From NCBI GenBank assembly GCA_020747065.1, contig JAGMVK010000003.1, positions 1,922,001-1,986,000 on the forward strand: a DNA stretch of 64,000 nt. The letters are read 5' to 3'. This document shows, piece after piece, positions 1 to 11,953 of the stretch; position 1 is the stretch's first letter; each line of letters starts with the position of its first letter. A program made the translations under genes and the position numbers. Source of the stretch: Cadophora sp. MPI-SDFR-AT-0126. Lineage: Eukaryota > Ascomycota > Leotiomycetes > Helotiales > Ploettnerulaceae. The notes under the pieces were generated by a model. That model was not told the DNA's origin, searched no databases, and saw only the letters and a list, made by a program, of their open reading frames with translations.

Positions 1-2513
1 TAAATCCAGAGCAAGTAAGGATTATCTGTCCCAGCAGAAAATATCTGCAGTGGCCTGTCTAGTGGCCTGTCAAGCACGAAGGGTCAAAAGCCTCGAAAGC
101 AAAGCATCCCAACTTGCAAATCTTCCCACTTTCTCCATAGCCCTCAACCGTCAACCCTCCCATCCCCTCTCCGCCATGCCATTTTACCCTGCCAATAATC
201 GATAGCAGACCCTGCCAATCACGCCCCAAGCCCGCCGCTTGTGAAAGATTTGCTGCTTGACCCGCGCCTCACGAATGAGCTGATGCTATTATCCAGAGAT
301 GGCTTTATTGGCAGGGGGTCAATGTCAAGGTTGAGGTCGAAAATCAAGTCAGGCGCGAGCAATTCAGTCTCACGATGCATCCCCGTCCCCGTACCACGAA
401 CGGTGCTCCATGGGCCACAGTGTGGGGTAGAAAGTGTGTGCGCCGTTGGTTTCTTGGGACGGCCAGGCCTGCATCTCATCGCACTGGCTGCAAGCTATAA
501 CCGCTGCAATATTGCTTGCCATATCCAGATGTGACCCTGTGACAATCGCCATTGGTACTTTTCCTCGCCTTTCCCACCCTCAGTACCTGTGAGCATGTAC
601 CTAAGGACCGACCATTTCGAATGGAACATTTCTCGCTCCCAGCTATGACGAAGGTTGACGCAGAGACGGGAAGCCAAGCAGCTATCATCCTATCAAGAGC
701 GTTGCTCTGGCTGCAGCTTCAAGAAGGCTGCATCTTCGGACCGGAAAGGCCTTGTCGAGAGAAGTCATGGACGAGGACGAGAACAGAACAATATTGGCCG
801 GGGACGGCGGTGGAAAGTGATTCGGCCAACATGCCGGATTCGACGAGGGGCCCATGCATGACTCTCCACTCTCTCGATCGATGCTGAGATGCTCCCACTG
901 ATTTGCGTTCGGATCAAACAGGCCTCTTTCCCGAATAATCACCTGCCTGGATGTTGGTGTTGGGGACTCTATCCAACACGAGGTTGGTTGGCTACCTCTC
1001 CGTTAGCTGGATCTGTCGTCCGTGGCTAGCCAGTTTGTGACCTTCCAGAACGTCTCCTTCATGCATACTGGTACATACATGAATTCGAACCTTCGGTGAG
1101 ATGACGCCGAACTTAGTCTGAGTAAGACTATGATCAGCATCTCCAACCAGAAATCTTTACAAGTTGCAGCTCGAGAACAAAGGGCATGCATTTTTCCAGA
1201 TGCCTCCATACTCGCCAAGAACCAACTGTTGGATCTAAACAGGACGTGCATATCTTTCCCACGGTGAGCACTCATCCTCGCCTGGTTAAAGACCACAACC
1301 ACAACCACCCCACTTCTGGCGTTCGGGGCCAATACTCCGGAACCGATGGCTTGGGTCCACAGCCCTTTCCAGCTGCAGGACGAGAACTTGAGAACGTTGG
1401 AAACCGGAACACATCTATGCAGCCTAAACAGTCAATTTAGTCTTCACGACACACTTACTGAATTTCCTCTTCGGGACTCCTGGTGAATCATGACCGCCGT
1501 GCGACTTGGGACAGCATAGATATTCTCTGAAACTACGTGGCGGACACGAGATCGACGACGGCTTCCAACATCCTGGCTCGCGGATCAATCTGAAGAAGTT
1601 AGGGCGTGTGGGGTAAAGCAGATATTTGGAGCTACTGGAATTTTGCAAGCACCGGAGAGTTTCGCAAACCTATGTTTTATGACTGGACTTGGGATTTCTA
1701 GCCGAGCAAAAGTATCTTGCAACAGGGATAGGAGCGGAGTGTCTCCGTTTAACACTTTGTTGATCTGTTGGGTTTCAATACTTGGCAAAAGGAAGAAAGA
1801 ATCAGATGCCGGGGGCTTTCAGTAAGAAAGTTCTACTATGCACATAGTGTGTAGAGAAATGGATCAAGAGAGATCACACAATTGAGTTGTATCGTCGCGC
1901 ACTTGGAAGCTACAATATGGCCCTTTAGAAAGGTAATGTTCTCACATCCCTCTTTTTCCGACCCATTGCTCGCTTAAGGCCAGGTGCGACATGCAACAAA
2001 AACAAAAACTTCGGAAAGTGTCTTTCGGCCAATGAGACGAGACCCTCCAATCTCAATGAGCCTTGAAATTCCTTAACATCGAGATCGTTCCTTTGAACGA
2101 GAGGGCTACATTCAAGGACTTGGGACCACCAGCTTTCTGCGTGAGCAGAGTTCCTCCCATCACGTTCCGAATTGAAATATTCGGAGGGAAATGATCCTAC
2201 AGTAATGGAATCCTGACGCCTGTTCGTCACCAGTCAAGTCACTTGTCTCACTCAACCTCACGACTGAGAAATCTCATTGAGACCAGTCAATTTATCAAGA
2301 ACGCCTCCCCGTCTATCCATCCGCCATACGTCGCACACAAATCAAACACAAATGCACCAAGCATATCATACAAGAAACGTATATAACTCCTCCAGATGCA
2401 CAAATTGCACAAAGCTATCAAATCGCTTGCTCACTCGCTCACTCATCACACGCGCTTCTAACCTCCATAGGTCGCTCCCTTACTCATACACTACACCTTC
2501 CTCGCTCAAGGCT
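1..2513. other. Gene-free stretch
   Basis: Only short overlapping open frames on both strands are present, none over about 130 codons, and none carries a motif or splice pattern I recognise. It includes the downstream flank of the sucrose-transporter gene. The Ser/Thr-rich frame at 2277-2669 lies antisense to the end of that gene and looks like a shadow. Confidence 0.6.
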
Positions 2514-4290
2514 TTACATCTTCTCGTAGCCCTCTCTATGCAACGCCCTCAATCTCTTCGTCGCAAATGCCGCGCCAATAGTGCTAATGGCTCCAATAAA
2601 CAAGCAAACTGCAATCGCATTCGGCCCATCCGTACTGTGATGCTCGCTAGGGTCCGCATCATGCGCTAACTCCGGACTCTTGCCCGGCTCCAAGATGCTG
2701 AAAACAATCATGCTGATGAACGTGCTGATGAACTGTGGAATCACGGCGTAAATGTTGAGGATTCCGAAGTAGAGCCCTGATAGCTCGCCGGAAGAGGCTG
2801 CGTCGGTTGATGAGCCGCCCTTTTCTAAGGATGCAAGGTCGATGGGAGAAGACGATGAGAGGCGTCTTGAGGAACTGTTGCTCATGCGGTTTACTTCGAT
2901 GCCCATGAATGTGTTGGGTGCCCAAGAAGCGAATACCCAAGGAACGCCGCATAATGTGACGAGGAAAGTAGCGAAGCGAAAAGAATGTGCCGTCGGGGCA
3001 AGGATCATGGCGCTGCTGAAAAGAAGATGACCGTATATCCAAGCGGTGAGGAGATCCGGCTTGTATTTGTTGACTTTTGTCACAACACTTGCAATCGCTG
3101 CTGGAGGTCTGGCGGTAAAGTTTTCTTCATCGGGTGATTTGACGAAGAGTGGAATGACGAGTGCCCCGATAAAGGTGACGAGAGAAAAGAGCACGAGTGA
3201 GAAGCTGCCTATCCGGCCGATCTCTCCCAGGGCATCTTTGGACTGTTTGAAGTCTTGCGGAGCGTCGTATCTGAAATATATCTCGCCAACAAATGTCGTG
3301 CTGTAGAACATGAATGGGAACCATCCGATGCCAGACCACAGCTGAATGTTGCAAATGGCTTGGATTCGAGGTGGGAGAGTGGTTGCTGCATGGAAGATGT
3401 GGCCCACGATTTGAGTCAAGGTTTGGGATGGGACATGGTCGTCTCTTCCGGATACCAGGACTTTCTCCGTGACCGCCCATGATGTGACAGCAACTGTGAA
3501 TACCAATGCAAAGGCAGCTAACAAGATCAGTTTCTTGAATTGGGTATCTCCATATGATGGACCAAAAATTCCAACAAGGTCCACGGTCCCAATTACATAG
3601 CCTACGAGATGGCCGATGGCCACCATTCTGCTAGCCTGGTCTTGTTAGTCTTGTGTCCTCAACATCATGGGGAGGTAGCATGTCTTACCCAAGCGCTCCC
3701 AGCTTGTTGTTTTGGCGCAGGAAGTGTATCTGCAATCAAACTCCTGCAGCTCCCCTGAACAGCATTGATAGCAAAATCGATAGCATAAATCGACAAGACA
3801 GCCAATGTGACCGTGCACTCCTTTCTAAAGTCTCCCTCCTCGACGAAATGTGCCACAATCTCCTTCGTCCACCCAAGAACCATCAAACACGCCCCCACTA
3901 CGAACGATCCAACGACCATGAACGGTCTCCGTCTACCATATTTTGACTTCGATTGATCTGCTATCACACCCACTATCGGTTGCATTATTAGTCCGGAAAT
4001 CGGTCCTGCGATCCAGACAAGGGAGGTTTTCGACTTCGTCAGACCCAGGGAGAGGAGGTATGGTGTACAATCTAGGACTTTAATTAGTCCTGCTCTTCAG
4101 ACTCCAGACCTTGGACAAGCTTACAAGTCATTTCAATTCCCCAAGTAAATCTATCGAGCATTGTCAGCGAACATCCTTATCTATTTGTGGAGGTCACAAA
4201 CTGCAATCCCACGAGCGAGAATGTCAACAATGCCATCCGCATCGTCTCCGTAGAGCCCTTGACGGAAGGCTGGCCCTGCCATGTTGACAT
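2514..4290 (-). CDS. Sucrose/alpha-glucoside transporter (GPH/SUT-type MFS permease)
   Basis: Predicted plasma-membrane sugar:proton symporter of the GPH/SUT family, like fission yeast Sut1. Four exons join to 539 aa: 4202-4290, 4125-4150, 3689-4071 and 2514-3635. The start is the ATG at 4290, with an in-frame stop three codons upstream. Splicing rebuilds the conserved first helix region (GLQFTWGIEMTYCTPYLL) across two introns, followed by SLVWIAGPISGLIMQPIVG and the loop motif KYGRRRPFMVVG typical of SUT proteins. Hydrophobic segments continue throughout, with a Ser-rich cytoplasmic loop (RRLSSSSP) before the last helices. Length matches the family (about 500-600 aa). Substrate (sucrose versus maltose) cannot be read from sequence. 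The 26-nt second exon is easily missed by automated annotation. Confidence 0.88.
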
Positions 4291-4784
4291 CTTCTCCTAC
4301 AGATCTGTTCTGACTCGTGTCCTCCTGTGTTCTGCCTTGCGCGTGCTCTCGATGCCGTCGACTTGTGCTGCAGCCCTGTCCTCAGCCTCATCACCTCGCG
4401 TCGAAGAATGGTGGGAAACTGGTTGAGTAAAGTGGTTAGCACTAGAATAATTGCAGCTTTAGATTGGATACCGCACTTACAATTGAGAATGGAAGCCTCG
4501 CATCTCAGAAGGTAAAAGGGATGATCTGACTGGATTGTAGAATATGGCCTTGATTGAGAACCACTTCCAAGGGGGCGCTCACGCTCGGCAGCTTGACAGG
4601 TTTCGGTAAGGAATCCATAGGTGACGAGTTCGCAGGGCTGAGAATTGATCCCTGACTCGAACCAAAATAGCAAGTCAGCACGAGACCATGGACGAATTGT
4701 CTACGAAGTGCACCGCAATCAAATCTGTTAAATTGGAAATTCTTTGGGTATCTAATACAGTAATCACTTCAAATGAATCTGATT
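4291..4784. other. Intergenic: transporter promoter side / dynactin 3' side
   Basis: About 490 bp between the transporter start and the dynactin stop; both genes are on the minus strand. The minus-strand open frame running through it (4224-4673) is in a different frame from the transporter and shows no domain. No other feature is seen. Confidence 0.5.
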
Positions 4785-6192
4785 TCACAATTGCTCCATC
4801 TTCTGCTCTAATTCCTTGACCCAGCCTTCAACAGCCTTCATATTCCCGCTCATCGTAGTTTCCCCTTGCTTTAATGCCTCCTCAACTTTCACCAGTCCTT
4901 CCCTCCATTTCTTGATATCTCCCGCCATCTCAGTCTGCTGCTTTTCGACTCTGTCGAGACTATCACTAGCTGTAGCAGCATCTGCATGGATCGCTCTCAA
5001 AGAACGTAACCGATCCAACAACGATGGAAGCAGGGGTGCCAGATTCTCGATAGTTGACAATGTACCATATAGAGCGTTGATCTTAGCCACCTGTTCCGAG
5101 TCCTCCCCGTCCTCAGAAGCAATATCTCCACCTGCCGCTCTCAATACATCCTGAGCTACCTTTGCCGCCTTCCGCGAGTCTTCGAGCCTCTCAGCCTCTT
5201 GTGTTAAAGCCCTAACTCGTCGACTGATGCTATCCAATGATGAGGGTGTAGATGCGGAGATGACTGAAATCTGACGCTGCAGCGTATCGAGTGTTGGCAG
5301 TATAGGTTTCGGTACTCCATTTGCTGTCAAAGATGGTAATTCCGCAGCACTTATCCCAAGAGCCTTCTCCAGTAACGCCAATCTCCCGTCGAAATCTGCG
5401 GCTTTGGCAAGTGCATGGCTTTGCTGGTAAGTTGGCGCATATGTGATCGTGTAGGTAGCGGATTCACTATTGGCCTGTGAAGTTTGCGGGGGTCCATTTG
5501 CCTTGATACCCGTGCCCAGGTCCTTCGCGAACTTCGCGCCTGCGCTCTTGCTGCTTGCTCCCTTCTGTGCAGACATCCCGTCCAGCATTCTGTTTAGATC
5601 TGTGACATCCTGTCTGAGATCAATGTCCTCTGTCCCATCCGTGTCCTTTTTCTCGGCCTGCCTCCTCCCGTACTCCTCTTTCACTTCTTCGATTTCTCGC
5701 TTTAATCTCGCCAGCTTTCTCTCCAAGCTCTCTGCATCCTCGTCCTCACTGAAATCACCATACTCTTCCGTCCCATCCTCTCTTTTCCGCTGTCGCCGCG
5801 TGGAAGCTTTGTAGGATTTCCGCTTTGCCGTTACTCGATCGGAGAAATCTACATCTCGAGCATCGATTTGTGCGGGCGAGAAAAGCGTACGTGCCTCCTC
5901 GGGGTGCAGACGGGAGCGGGAAATTCCAGGGGCATCGTCCTCTTCTTCGTCGAAGTCTTTGTATGATGAAGATGTCGAATCAGAGCGGGCTCTACCGGTC
6001 TGTGCTGTGTGAGTAATTGCATGGAGGGCAGACGAGTCCACATACGGGAGCTGTGGAGTTGTCGTCAGTCAACTCAGGAGTTTCATAAATGTCGGGCGCG
6101 GAATCCTTTAGCAGTTCATTAGCAGAGCTTCCTTGAAAAGTCAATGTACTCACCAGATCCGGCAATGCTGCATATTTTCTGTTCAGCGCCAT
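4785..6192 (-). CDS. Dynactin subunit p50 (dynamitin)
   Basis: Dynamitin holds the dynactin shoulder together and so links dynein to its cargo. Three exons give 437 aa: 6154-6192, 6046-6105 and 4785-5999. The first exon encodes only MALNRKYAALPDL, and exon 2 continues with DSAPDIYETPELTDDNST, the hallmark N-terminus of fungal dynamitins. The rest is acidic and then strongly heptad-like (ERKLARLKREIEEVKEEYG near residue 135, further coiled coils to the C-terminus), as expected for p50. Exon 2 uses the second of two tandem acceptors (CACAG CACAG); only that choice keeps the frame. The start codon of the RTC4-like gene lies 355 bp away on the other strand. Confidence 0.93.
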
Positions 6193-6547
6193 CTTCGTCG
6201 CTGGGTCTTGAAAAGAGAGATGTTGTCTTGTATTTACAATTGTGTTCATCGCGGCTCGGTCAGGAACCACTGCTGGCAGGGACGGGAGCTTGGGCCAAGT
6301 CGGACGTTCCAGGTTCGCGATTTCAATATCTATTTTCTAGCAACTCCTGGTCTCTGCCAATTGTTCCAGATTTTTTGATATTCTACTAACATTCAAATAT
6401 TATATAAACGTTAGTCATATTGTCGCTTGATCAACAATACAATACCACTCCGGACGAGTATCATTAAGGCAACTCAAACACCAGTCCTGATCCACTACGC
6501 TTCTTTGGAGATGTCCGTATCTTGACGCGGCGACGCGTACTTTCCCA
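6193..6547. promoter_or_regulatory. Shared divergent promoter region
   Basis: A 355-bp gap between two divergently transcribed genes, dynamitin (-) and the RTC4-like gene (+). It must hold both promoters and leaders. It has an AT-rich core near 6365-6425; no specific regulator site is recognised. Confidence 0.45.
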
Positions 6548-8247
6548 ATGGCATTACCGACAGGCCAACTTCACCTTGGATCTACTCAGCGACGGCGTCT
6601 TGGGTTGACTAGGAGTGGTCACCCACATGCACCTCTGTTGCAAAGTATCAATCCTGCAAATGCTTCCGCGAACAACTCCCAGGTTTCCATGGCTCCCAAA
6701 ACTGCTGCAGAACGGGCGGCGGAAGAAGTCGAGAAGTCGCCGTTGAAGGAGGAGCAGGAAGAGGACATTTTCCGTGAGCCTGAGAGTTGTTCTGATGATG
6801 ATACAAAGGACGACATCATACAAGGCGAGTACATACGTGGATCTGCCAATCTTGATGGGGCAATACCACAGAAGGAAGGAAAGCCGGCTGCCAAAGGAGC
6901 AACAAGAACAGACGATTCTTCAGGCATTCGAAAGGGTGCCAGGATCACCAGACTGCCTTCGAGCTCCAGCAGCTCCTCAATCGGCTCAAATAGCGGTACG
7001 AAGAGAAAGAGTGTGGAGCAGACCCCGAAGCTTGAGGTGGGAAGAACAGACGTTTTCGGTTCTGTGCAGCCTGGGAAGAAAGCTAAGAAGATGTATGGCT
7101 CAAAGCCTGGCGTCAGGATCTTCGTTACGAAGAAGAAGCAGAAAGGTTTCACATCCAGTAGAATTCCCTTGGGAATTGCTGCTAACAACGAAAAGATAAA
7201 TTCAAGGTCTATGACCACGTGGAGGAAAGCCCGCAAAAGTCGGATGCATCAAAGCAACTCAAGGTTGTATCCGATATCGAGACTTCTCCGGAAACGACTC
7301 CCAAACGAGCAAGATTGAAACCCACTTCTGATATAGCTAGTCCAATACCGACCAAAACCGAGCAAAAGTCGTTAAAAAAGTACCACTTGGACGATCTCAG
7401 CGACTCGGACGAAGATTCAGCTAAGCGAGCCACGAAGAAGCATCATCTGCCTTGGCTAGAAGAAACGCCCGAAAAACGAAAAGAGGGATTCAAGGCATAC
7501 GCGATCGGCTTGGAACCTGACTTGATCTCCAAGGCGAAATCACTCATAGACAAAGACCGAGATGAGCTGGCCCCAGTGTCCCAGAGTATGGAAGAGTATG
7601 ATTTTTCGACGATGACACAACAAGCACGCTGCCCAATGTGCGGCGCAATTGTTGATCCCGAGGATATCAGGGCATACAGCAAGAATGGCCTAATGAACAT
7701 TCGTACGCAAGAGAAGTTCTGCAGGGAGCACAAAACCAGAACTGCCAAGGATGATTGGGAGATCAAGAGCTATCCTACCATCGATTGGGACAGCCTAGAT
7801 TCCCGAATATCAAAACACCATGCGTTCATCAAGAAATTGATCAACGGGCAACACTCGTACTACCGGGAGCTCATGGACGACACTGTCCTTGGTGGAAAGG
7901 ATCGGAACCTCATGAAAATGACGTCCAACTTGACACCTGGATACTATGGAGCCCGTGGCCTACGGATTTTCTCAGAGAATATCATGCGCAAGTTCACACC
8001 ACTATTAAAGAAGAGATTGCCGTATGACCCAGTGATGTCCGCGAGAGGATTCACGGCTTATGTACAGTCTGTTTTGGTCCCGGAAGTTGTTGTACGATTG
8101 ATCATGGAGGACATGAATGTTGATGTCGAAAGGGGCAGGGAGATACTTGCTGATAGTGTTAGTGCTGGAGAACTCCTCAATGAGGAGATCAAAGACGTCG
8201 TCACGAGGAAAGTGGTCGATAGTGAGGGTGAAGATGAGTCTGATTAA
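6548..8247 (+). CDS. RTC4: RTC4-like protein (restriction of telomere capping 4)
   Basis: Two exons (6548-7145 and 7196-8247) give 549 aa. The N-terminal half is disordered, basic and Ser-rich (KRKS, GKKAKKMYGSKPG). The C-terminal 250 residues form the RTC4-type domain: a CPMCG zinc-knuckle-like element near residue 360, TIDWDSLDSRI, and the conserved SARGFTAYVQSVLVPE block. In budding yeast RTC4 is linked genetically to telomere capping; molecular function is poorly known. The intron is short (50 nt), with donor GTTTCA, a textbook TGCTAAC branch point and acceptor AAAAG. A 38-nt alternative starting at the GTAGAA inside it also keeps frame. Translation may instead begin at the ATG at 6689 (502 aa), though the upstream part (RRLGLTRSGHP) looks coding. 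Confidence 0.82.
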
Positions 8248-8857
8248 GCATGTTTCGGCGCGGGAGCATTTGCTGGAGTCAGGCATATATCTGGATGGAG
8301 TCTCCATATTACGGGATGACCTGTTCTATACAAACATGAGGAGACTCTATATTACCAAAGCAATCGATCGCTCTCTTTTGGGCCTTTTCTTCTTGTCTTC
8401 ATTCTATATTCTGGCCCAGTCACAGTTCTGCTTTCTCATTAGAGGCGAGCTGCCGCGCTGTCGAGTGATATCTTTCACGACCAGCTTTGTTTTTGCTCAT
8501 GGGAATGAAGCACATACGACATTATCACATGAGCGATCGGTCTGATCCTTTGGCCTTTGGGCTCGATGGCAGGATCTCAGCTGAAAGGAATGCTCCCTTG
8601 GCAATATTTACATCCCCGGCAGGGCTGATTGAGGCTGGGCAGGCCAGTGTATCGCTTGGGATTAGCAGCCAAGTCGCTTCTCATCGAGTAAAAACAACAG
8701 AACCACAGCTGCGAATTGTCGGCCCACGCTTGCCATGCATTTCAGCAGGTGGCTTGTTTTAGTCGCATCCCTTGATCCTTCGCCAGTCATTATCAGAACG
8801 TCTTGCTGCTCGCGAGCCTCCCCGCAATTCATCGAATGTTGTTCAAAAGTTCTAGCA
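8248..8857. other. Intergenic between RTC4-like and DUF6536 genes
   Basis: About 610 bp with no convincing gene. An in-frame ATG at 8735 lies upstream of the start chosen for the next gene, so the last 120 bp could be coding; I treat it as leader. Confidence 0.45.
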
Positions 8858-10951
8858 ATGACGAAGACTCTATTTAAGAGCACTTCCTTGGTTTCTGGAC
8901 AAGTCCTCCCGCCCGTTAAACATGGCCGTCGATTATGGCGCAAATCGCTTCTCGCTTGCGCATTCCTAGCAGCCCTTGTTTTGACCATCAACCTCAGCCT
9001 CGTGGGCTGGGCAAGCCGGCTCGACACGACGGAAGAAGGGAGTTATATCGCTATGCAAGGAAGCTGCAATAATGTGAACAGAGCCAGTTTTTTCTCACAC
9101 CTGGGCATCAATATTCTCTCAACGCTCCTCCTCGGCGCATCGAATTACTGCATGCAAATCGCCATTGCGCCTTCGAGAACAGACCTCGATGAAGCTCATA
9201 GCAAAGGGCGCTGGCTTGATATTGGCGTCCCGTCGATCCGAAATCTTCGATGTGTCTCCAAATGGCGGAAGTTCATTTGGGTGACGCTTTGTCTCAGCTC
9301 GCTTCCGCTACATTTGTTCTACAACAGTATCGTGTTTACCAGTCTAGTTACCACTGAGTACATTGTCTCTGAGTTGGACGAATCTTTCCTCGTCACGGGT
9401 GCAGACACGGTCCTTACGAATATCACTGTTGCAAACGCAGAAGGATCGCGGCCGGGGCTTGACATCTCAAGGGTCGAGGACATCTTCAACCGGATGTTGA
9501 CTGAATCAGCAACTCAGTGGAACAACTTGAGCTCTGCCGACTGCGCCGATCTCTACACCAATACCATGATGACCACCCACCGGAGTCTGATCCTAGTAGC
9601 TCCAACTTCGACACAGTACGACCGTCTGCCTGGTAAGTGGCGTCTGACAGGAAACTACGTCTGGATGTGCGATCAACCAGGGAAGAAGTACCACGACAAA
9701 GACAGAAACGATGCGAATGGGGTGGCTGAAAACATTTGTCGTCCCTCTGAAGCGAAGTTCGGGTTGCGAGCCAGTGAAATCCCACCAGCCGAGACCGAGT
9801 ACTGTCTCGCGGAGCCGTTCCCAGAAGACTGCAAGCTTGAACTCAGCGTGACTCTTCTGGCTGTGGTTATCGTTGCAAATGCAGCCAAAGTCGCGGCTAT
9901 GATTGCACTCTTCTTTCAGGTTGGAAAGCCATCACTAATCACAATTGGAGACGCGATTGCCTCTTTCCTCGAGCGTCATGATATCCATACTCGAGACCTC
10001 AGCACACGCGACTTCAAGTTCTTCAGGAAATCTTGGCCTACACTTGGTCAACGACATCCCGTCCCCTGGTCCAGACGTCACTACCGACGTAAAAATGCAA
10101 TCAGCACTCGTCGCTTCGTGATTTCATACGCCCTCTTCGCACTCGCGATCATCACAGTCATTATCCTCCTGATAATGGGACTACGAGCCGACGCCGCTCG
10201 TGGAACACCAATCTTCACCGGCCTACTCTCCAAAAACCATTTCGCGATCATCGGCTTCGAATCTCTTGCCGGCGCCTCCCTCCTGGATATCGTCCTGCTT
10301 GTCAACACGCCTCAGCTCGTCGTCTCTATGCTATACTTCCTCTTCAACTCTACGATGACAGCGTACGTCCAAGCCGCAGAATGGAACGCTTTCTCGCGTT
10401 CGCCACAGCATCTCCGGGTCAGCAAGCCTGTGGGATCTCAGGTCTCAACATACTGGCTCTCACTCCCTCCCGCTTACGGAGTCCCAATGTTACTGTTCAG
10501 CGCCACGCTCCACTGGCTTATTTCGCAAGCGATCTTCCTTTCCAAGATTGAGTTTCAGGATTTCAATGGTGGTCCGAGCGAGAGGTTCGGTGGCGCTGGG
10601 TATGGGAATATGTATGGAGATCATCCAGGGAAGATGTTGGCTGCGGGTTACTCATCCTTAGGTATTCTAATGGCGTTGATTCTAGGTGTTTTAGGGGTCG
10701 TGGCACTCTTTGTGATTGGGTGGTTGAGATTGAAAGGAGACATGGTGCTTGTTGGGAGTTGTTCAGCTGCAATTGCTGCCAGCTGTCAAAACTCCACGGG
10801 TCGAGAGATGGAGAACACGGCGCACTACGCAGGACTCTTCTGGACGAGCGAGGTATCATGGGGCGAGATCGAATATCGTAGAGTGAAGTCACTAGGGTTT
10901 AGCGGCGATGGACACCCCAAACCTCCGCAAGAAGGGCTGGAGTATACATAG
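8858..10951 (+). CDS. DUF6536 multi-pass membrane protein
   Basis: A single-exon gene of 697 aa from the ATG at 8858; an in-frame ATG at 8735 would add 41 residues that look atypical. It carries the DUF6536 signature of ascomycete membrane proteins: a first helix after WRKSLLACAFLAALVL, then NILSTLLLGASNYCMQ, the loop GRWLDIGVPSIRNLR and LPLHLFYNSIVF. A soluble, Cys-containing region of about 250 residues follows. At least six further hydrophobic segments lie in the C-terminal half. The function of this family is unknown. The gene stands alone between the RTC4-like gene and an inverted-repeat element. Confidence 0.88.
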   Translation: MTKTLFKSTSLVSGQVLPPVKHGRRLWRKSLLACAFLAALVLTINLSLVGWASRLDTTEEGSYIAMQGSCNNVNRASFFSHLGINILSTLLLGASNYCMQIAIAPSRTDLDEAHSKGRWLDIGVPSIRNLRCVSKWRKFIWVTLCLSSLPLHLFYNSIVFTSLVTTEYIVSELDESFLVTGADTVLTNITVANAEGSRPGLDISRVEDIFNRMLTESATQWNNLSSADCADLYTNTMMTTHRSLILVAPTSTQYDRLPGKWRLTGNYVWMCDQPGKKYHDKDRNDANGVAENICRPSEAKFGLRASEIPPAETEYCLAEPFPEDCKLELSVTLLAVVIVANAAKVAAMIALFFQVGKPSLITIGDAIASFLERHDIHTRDLSTRDFKFFRKSWPTLGQRHPVPWSRRHYRRKNAISTRRFVISYALFALAIITVIILLIMGLRADAARGTPIFTGLLSKNHFAIIGFESLAGASLLDIVLLVNTPQLVVSMLYFLFNSTMTAYVQAAEWNAFSRSPQHLRVSKPVGSQVSTYWLSLPPAYGVPMLLFSATLHWLISQAIFLSKIEFQDFNGGPSERFGGAGYGNMYGDHPGKMLAAGYSSLGILMALILGVLGVVALFVIGWLRLKGDMVLVGSCSAAIAASCQNSTGREMENTAHYAGLFWTSEVSWGEIEYRRVKSLGFSGDGHPKPPQEGLEYT

Positions 10952-11953
10952 ACAGTATCTATAGGCGATATTCCACATTGTTATAATAATAGTTTTAACT
11001 GCCTCACGATCGGTTCAGATACACCCTCTATGGACCCAGCTGTTCTACGGTTATTATTAGCTTCGGAAGAAGAGCTATGTAGGGTCCCTCTCGGGGGACC
11101 AGATAAGTTGCCGATTTTGGCACTGCAGCTGATACCGCCAGATCCCGTATATTTGTGTAAAACCACTTTCTAATACGATAGTCTTTTTGTGCACTTATCT
11201 TAAGATATTTACTTGATATTCTATAAAACTACTTAAGGTAGAGAAGAGTAGGCGCAAATAATTGGGTGTCAATCAATAGAAAATGTGAGTGTTTGAGCAG
11301 TGCGTACGTACCAAAATCGGCAACTTTTCTGATCCCCCGAGAGGCTCCCCTGAAACAAAACAAGGAACCCATTTAAGATGAATAATGAGCAGTAAGCAAA
11401 GACAGCACTTGGGATTCTTTCTCATACATGGGCACATAACAATTTTTCAAAATTCTGTTCACGGTTAGCAAGTAACACAAAGAAAAGCCCATCGACGAAA
11501 CATAATTCCTCGCGTCGCCCAAGAGAGAGGTTTCAAGAATTAACTAAAAGAGTCGCCATTTAACAAAAAGACTACCTAGAATCTATTAATATGAGCTAGT
11601 GCAAGCTTTTCTCACTGTCTGGATTTTGAAGGATATCTTGGTGATGGGGATTCAGGAGTAGGCTGCATTGTTTTGATGCCTCCGCTGCTAAGCGAGGAAA
11701 CCAGGGTGCTGCTCTAGCTCCTTCATGAAGGTCAACTCCGATAGTACACATTCGCAGCGAAGATATCCCGAGCATAACCTGAAAATTAGAGTGGCCATTG
11801 ACTATGTAAATTCCTACAAGTTCTTCCAAATCTTCCATTCAAATCGCTAACCTCAGCATAAGCACCCGAAACCCCAAAGAAATAGTCCTGCAGGAAATCC
11901 GACCTGACTATATATCCAGTCTGCACCAAGAACAAAATGCCCAAGTAATCCCC
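10952..11953. other. Intergenic, AT-rich, carries an inverted-repeat element
   Basis: One kilobase between the DUF6536 stop and the stop of the oxidase gene. Part is the inverted-repeat element described separately. The rest holds only short frames; the minus-strand frame at 11596-11838 has no recognisable feature. Confidence 0.5.
11080..11351. mobile_element. MITE-like element with about 40-bp terminal inverted repeats
   Basis: The left arm (11080-11120) and the reverse complement of the right arm (11311-11351) match at about 35 of 41 positions. The inner 34 nt differ at only two. Both arms carry CTCTCGGGGGA and end inward with GTTGCCGATTTTGG. The roughly 190-bp interior is AT-rich and has no gene. 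This is the shape of a non-autonomous DNA transposon remnant. No clear target-site duplication is visible, though the left arm begins at a TA. Confidence 0.6.

Noticed and set aside
219..942. Overlapping frames of 60-111 codons on both strands
   Set aside because: No motif, splice partner or codon pattern; the frames cover each other on both strands as random open frames do.
2277..2669. Plus-strand 130-codon frame
   Set aside because: Overlaps the antisense end of the transporter gene and is low-complexity Ser/Thr/Arg; no family seen.
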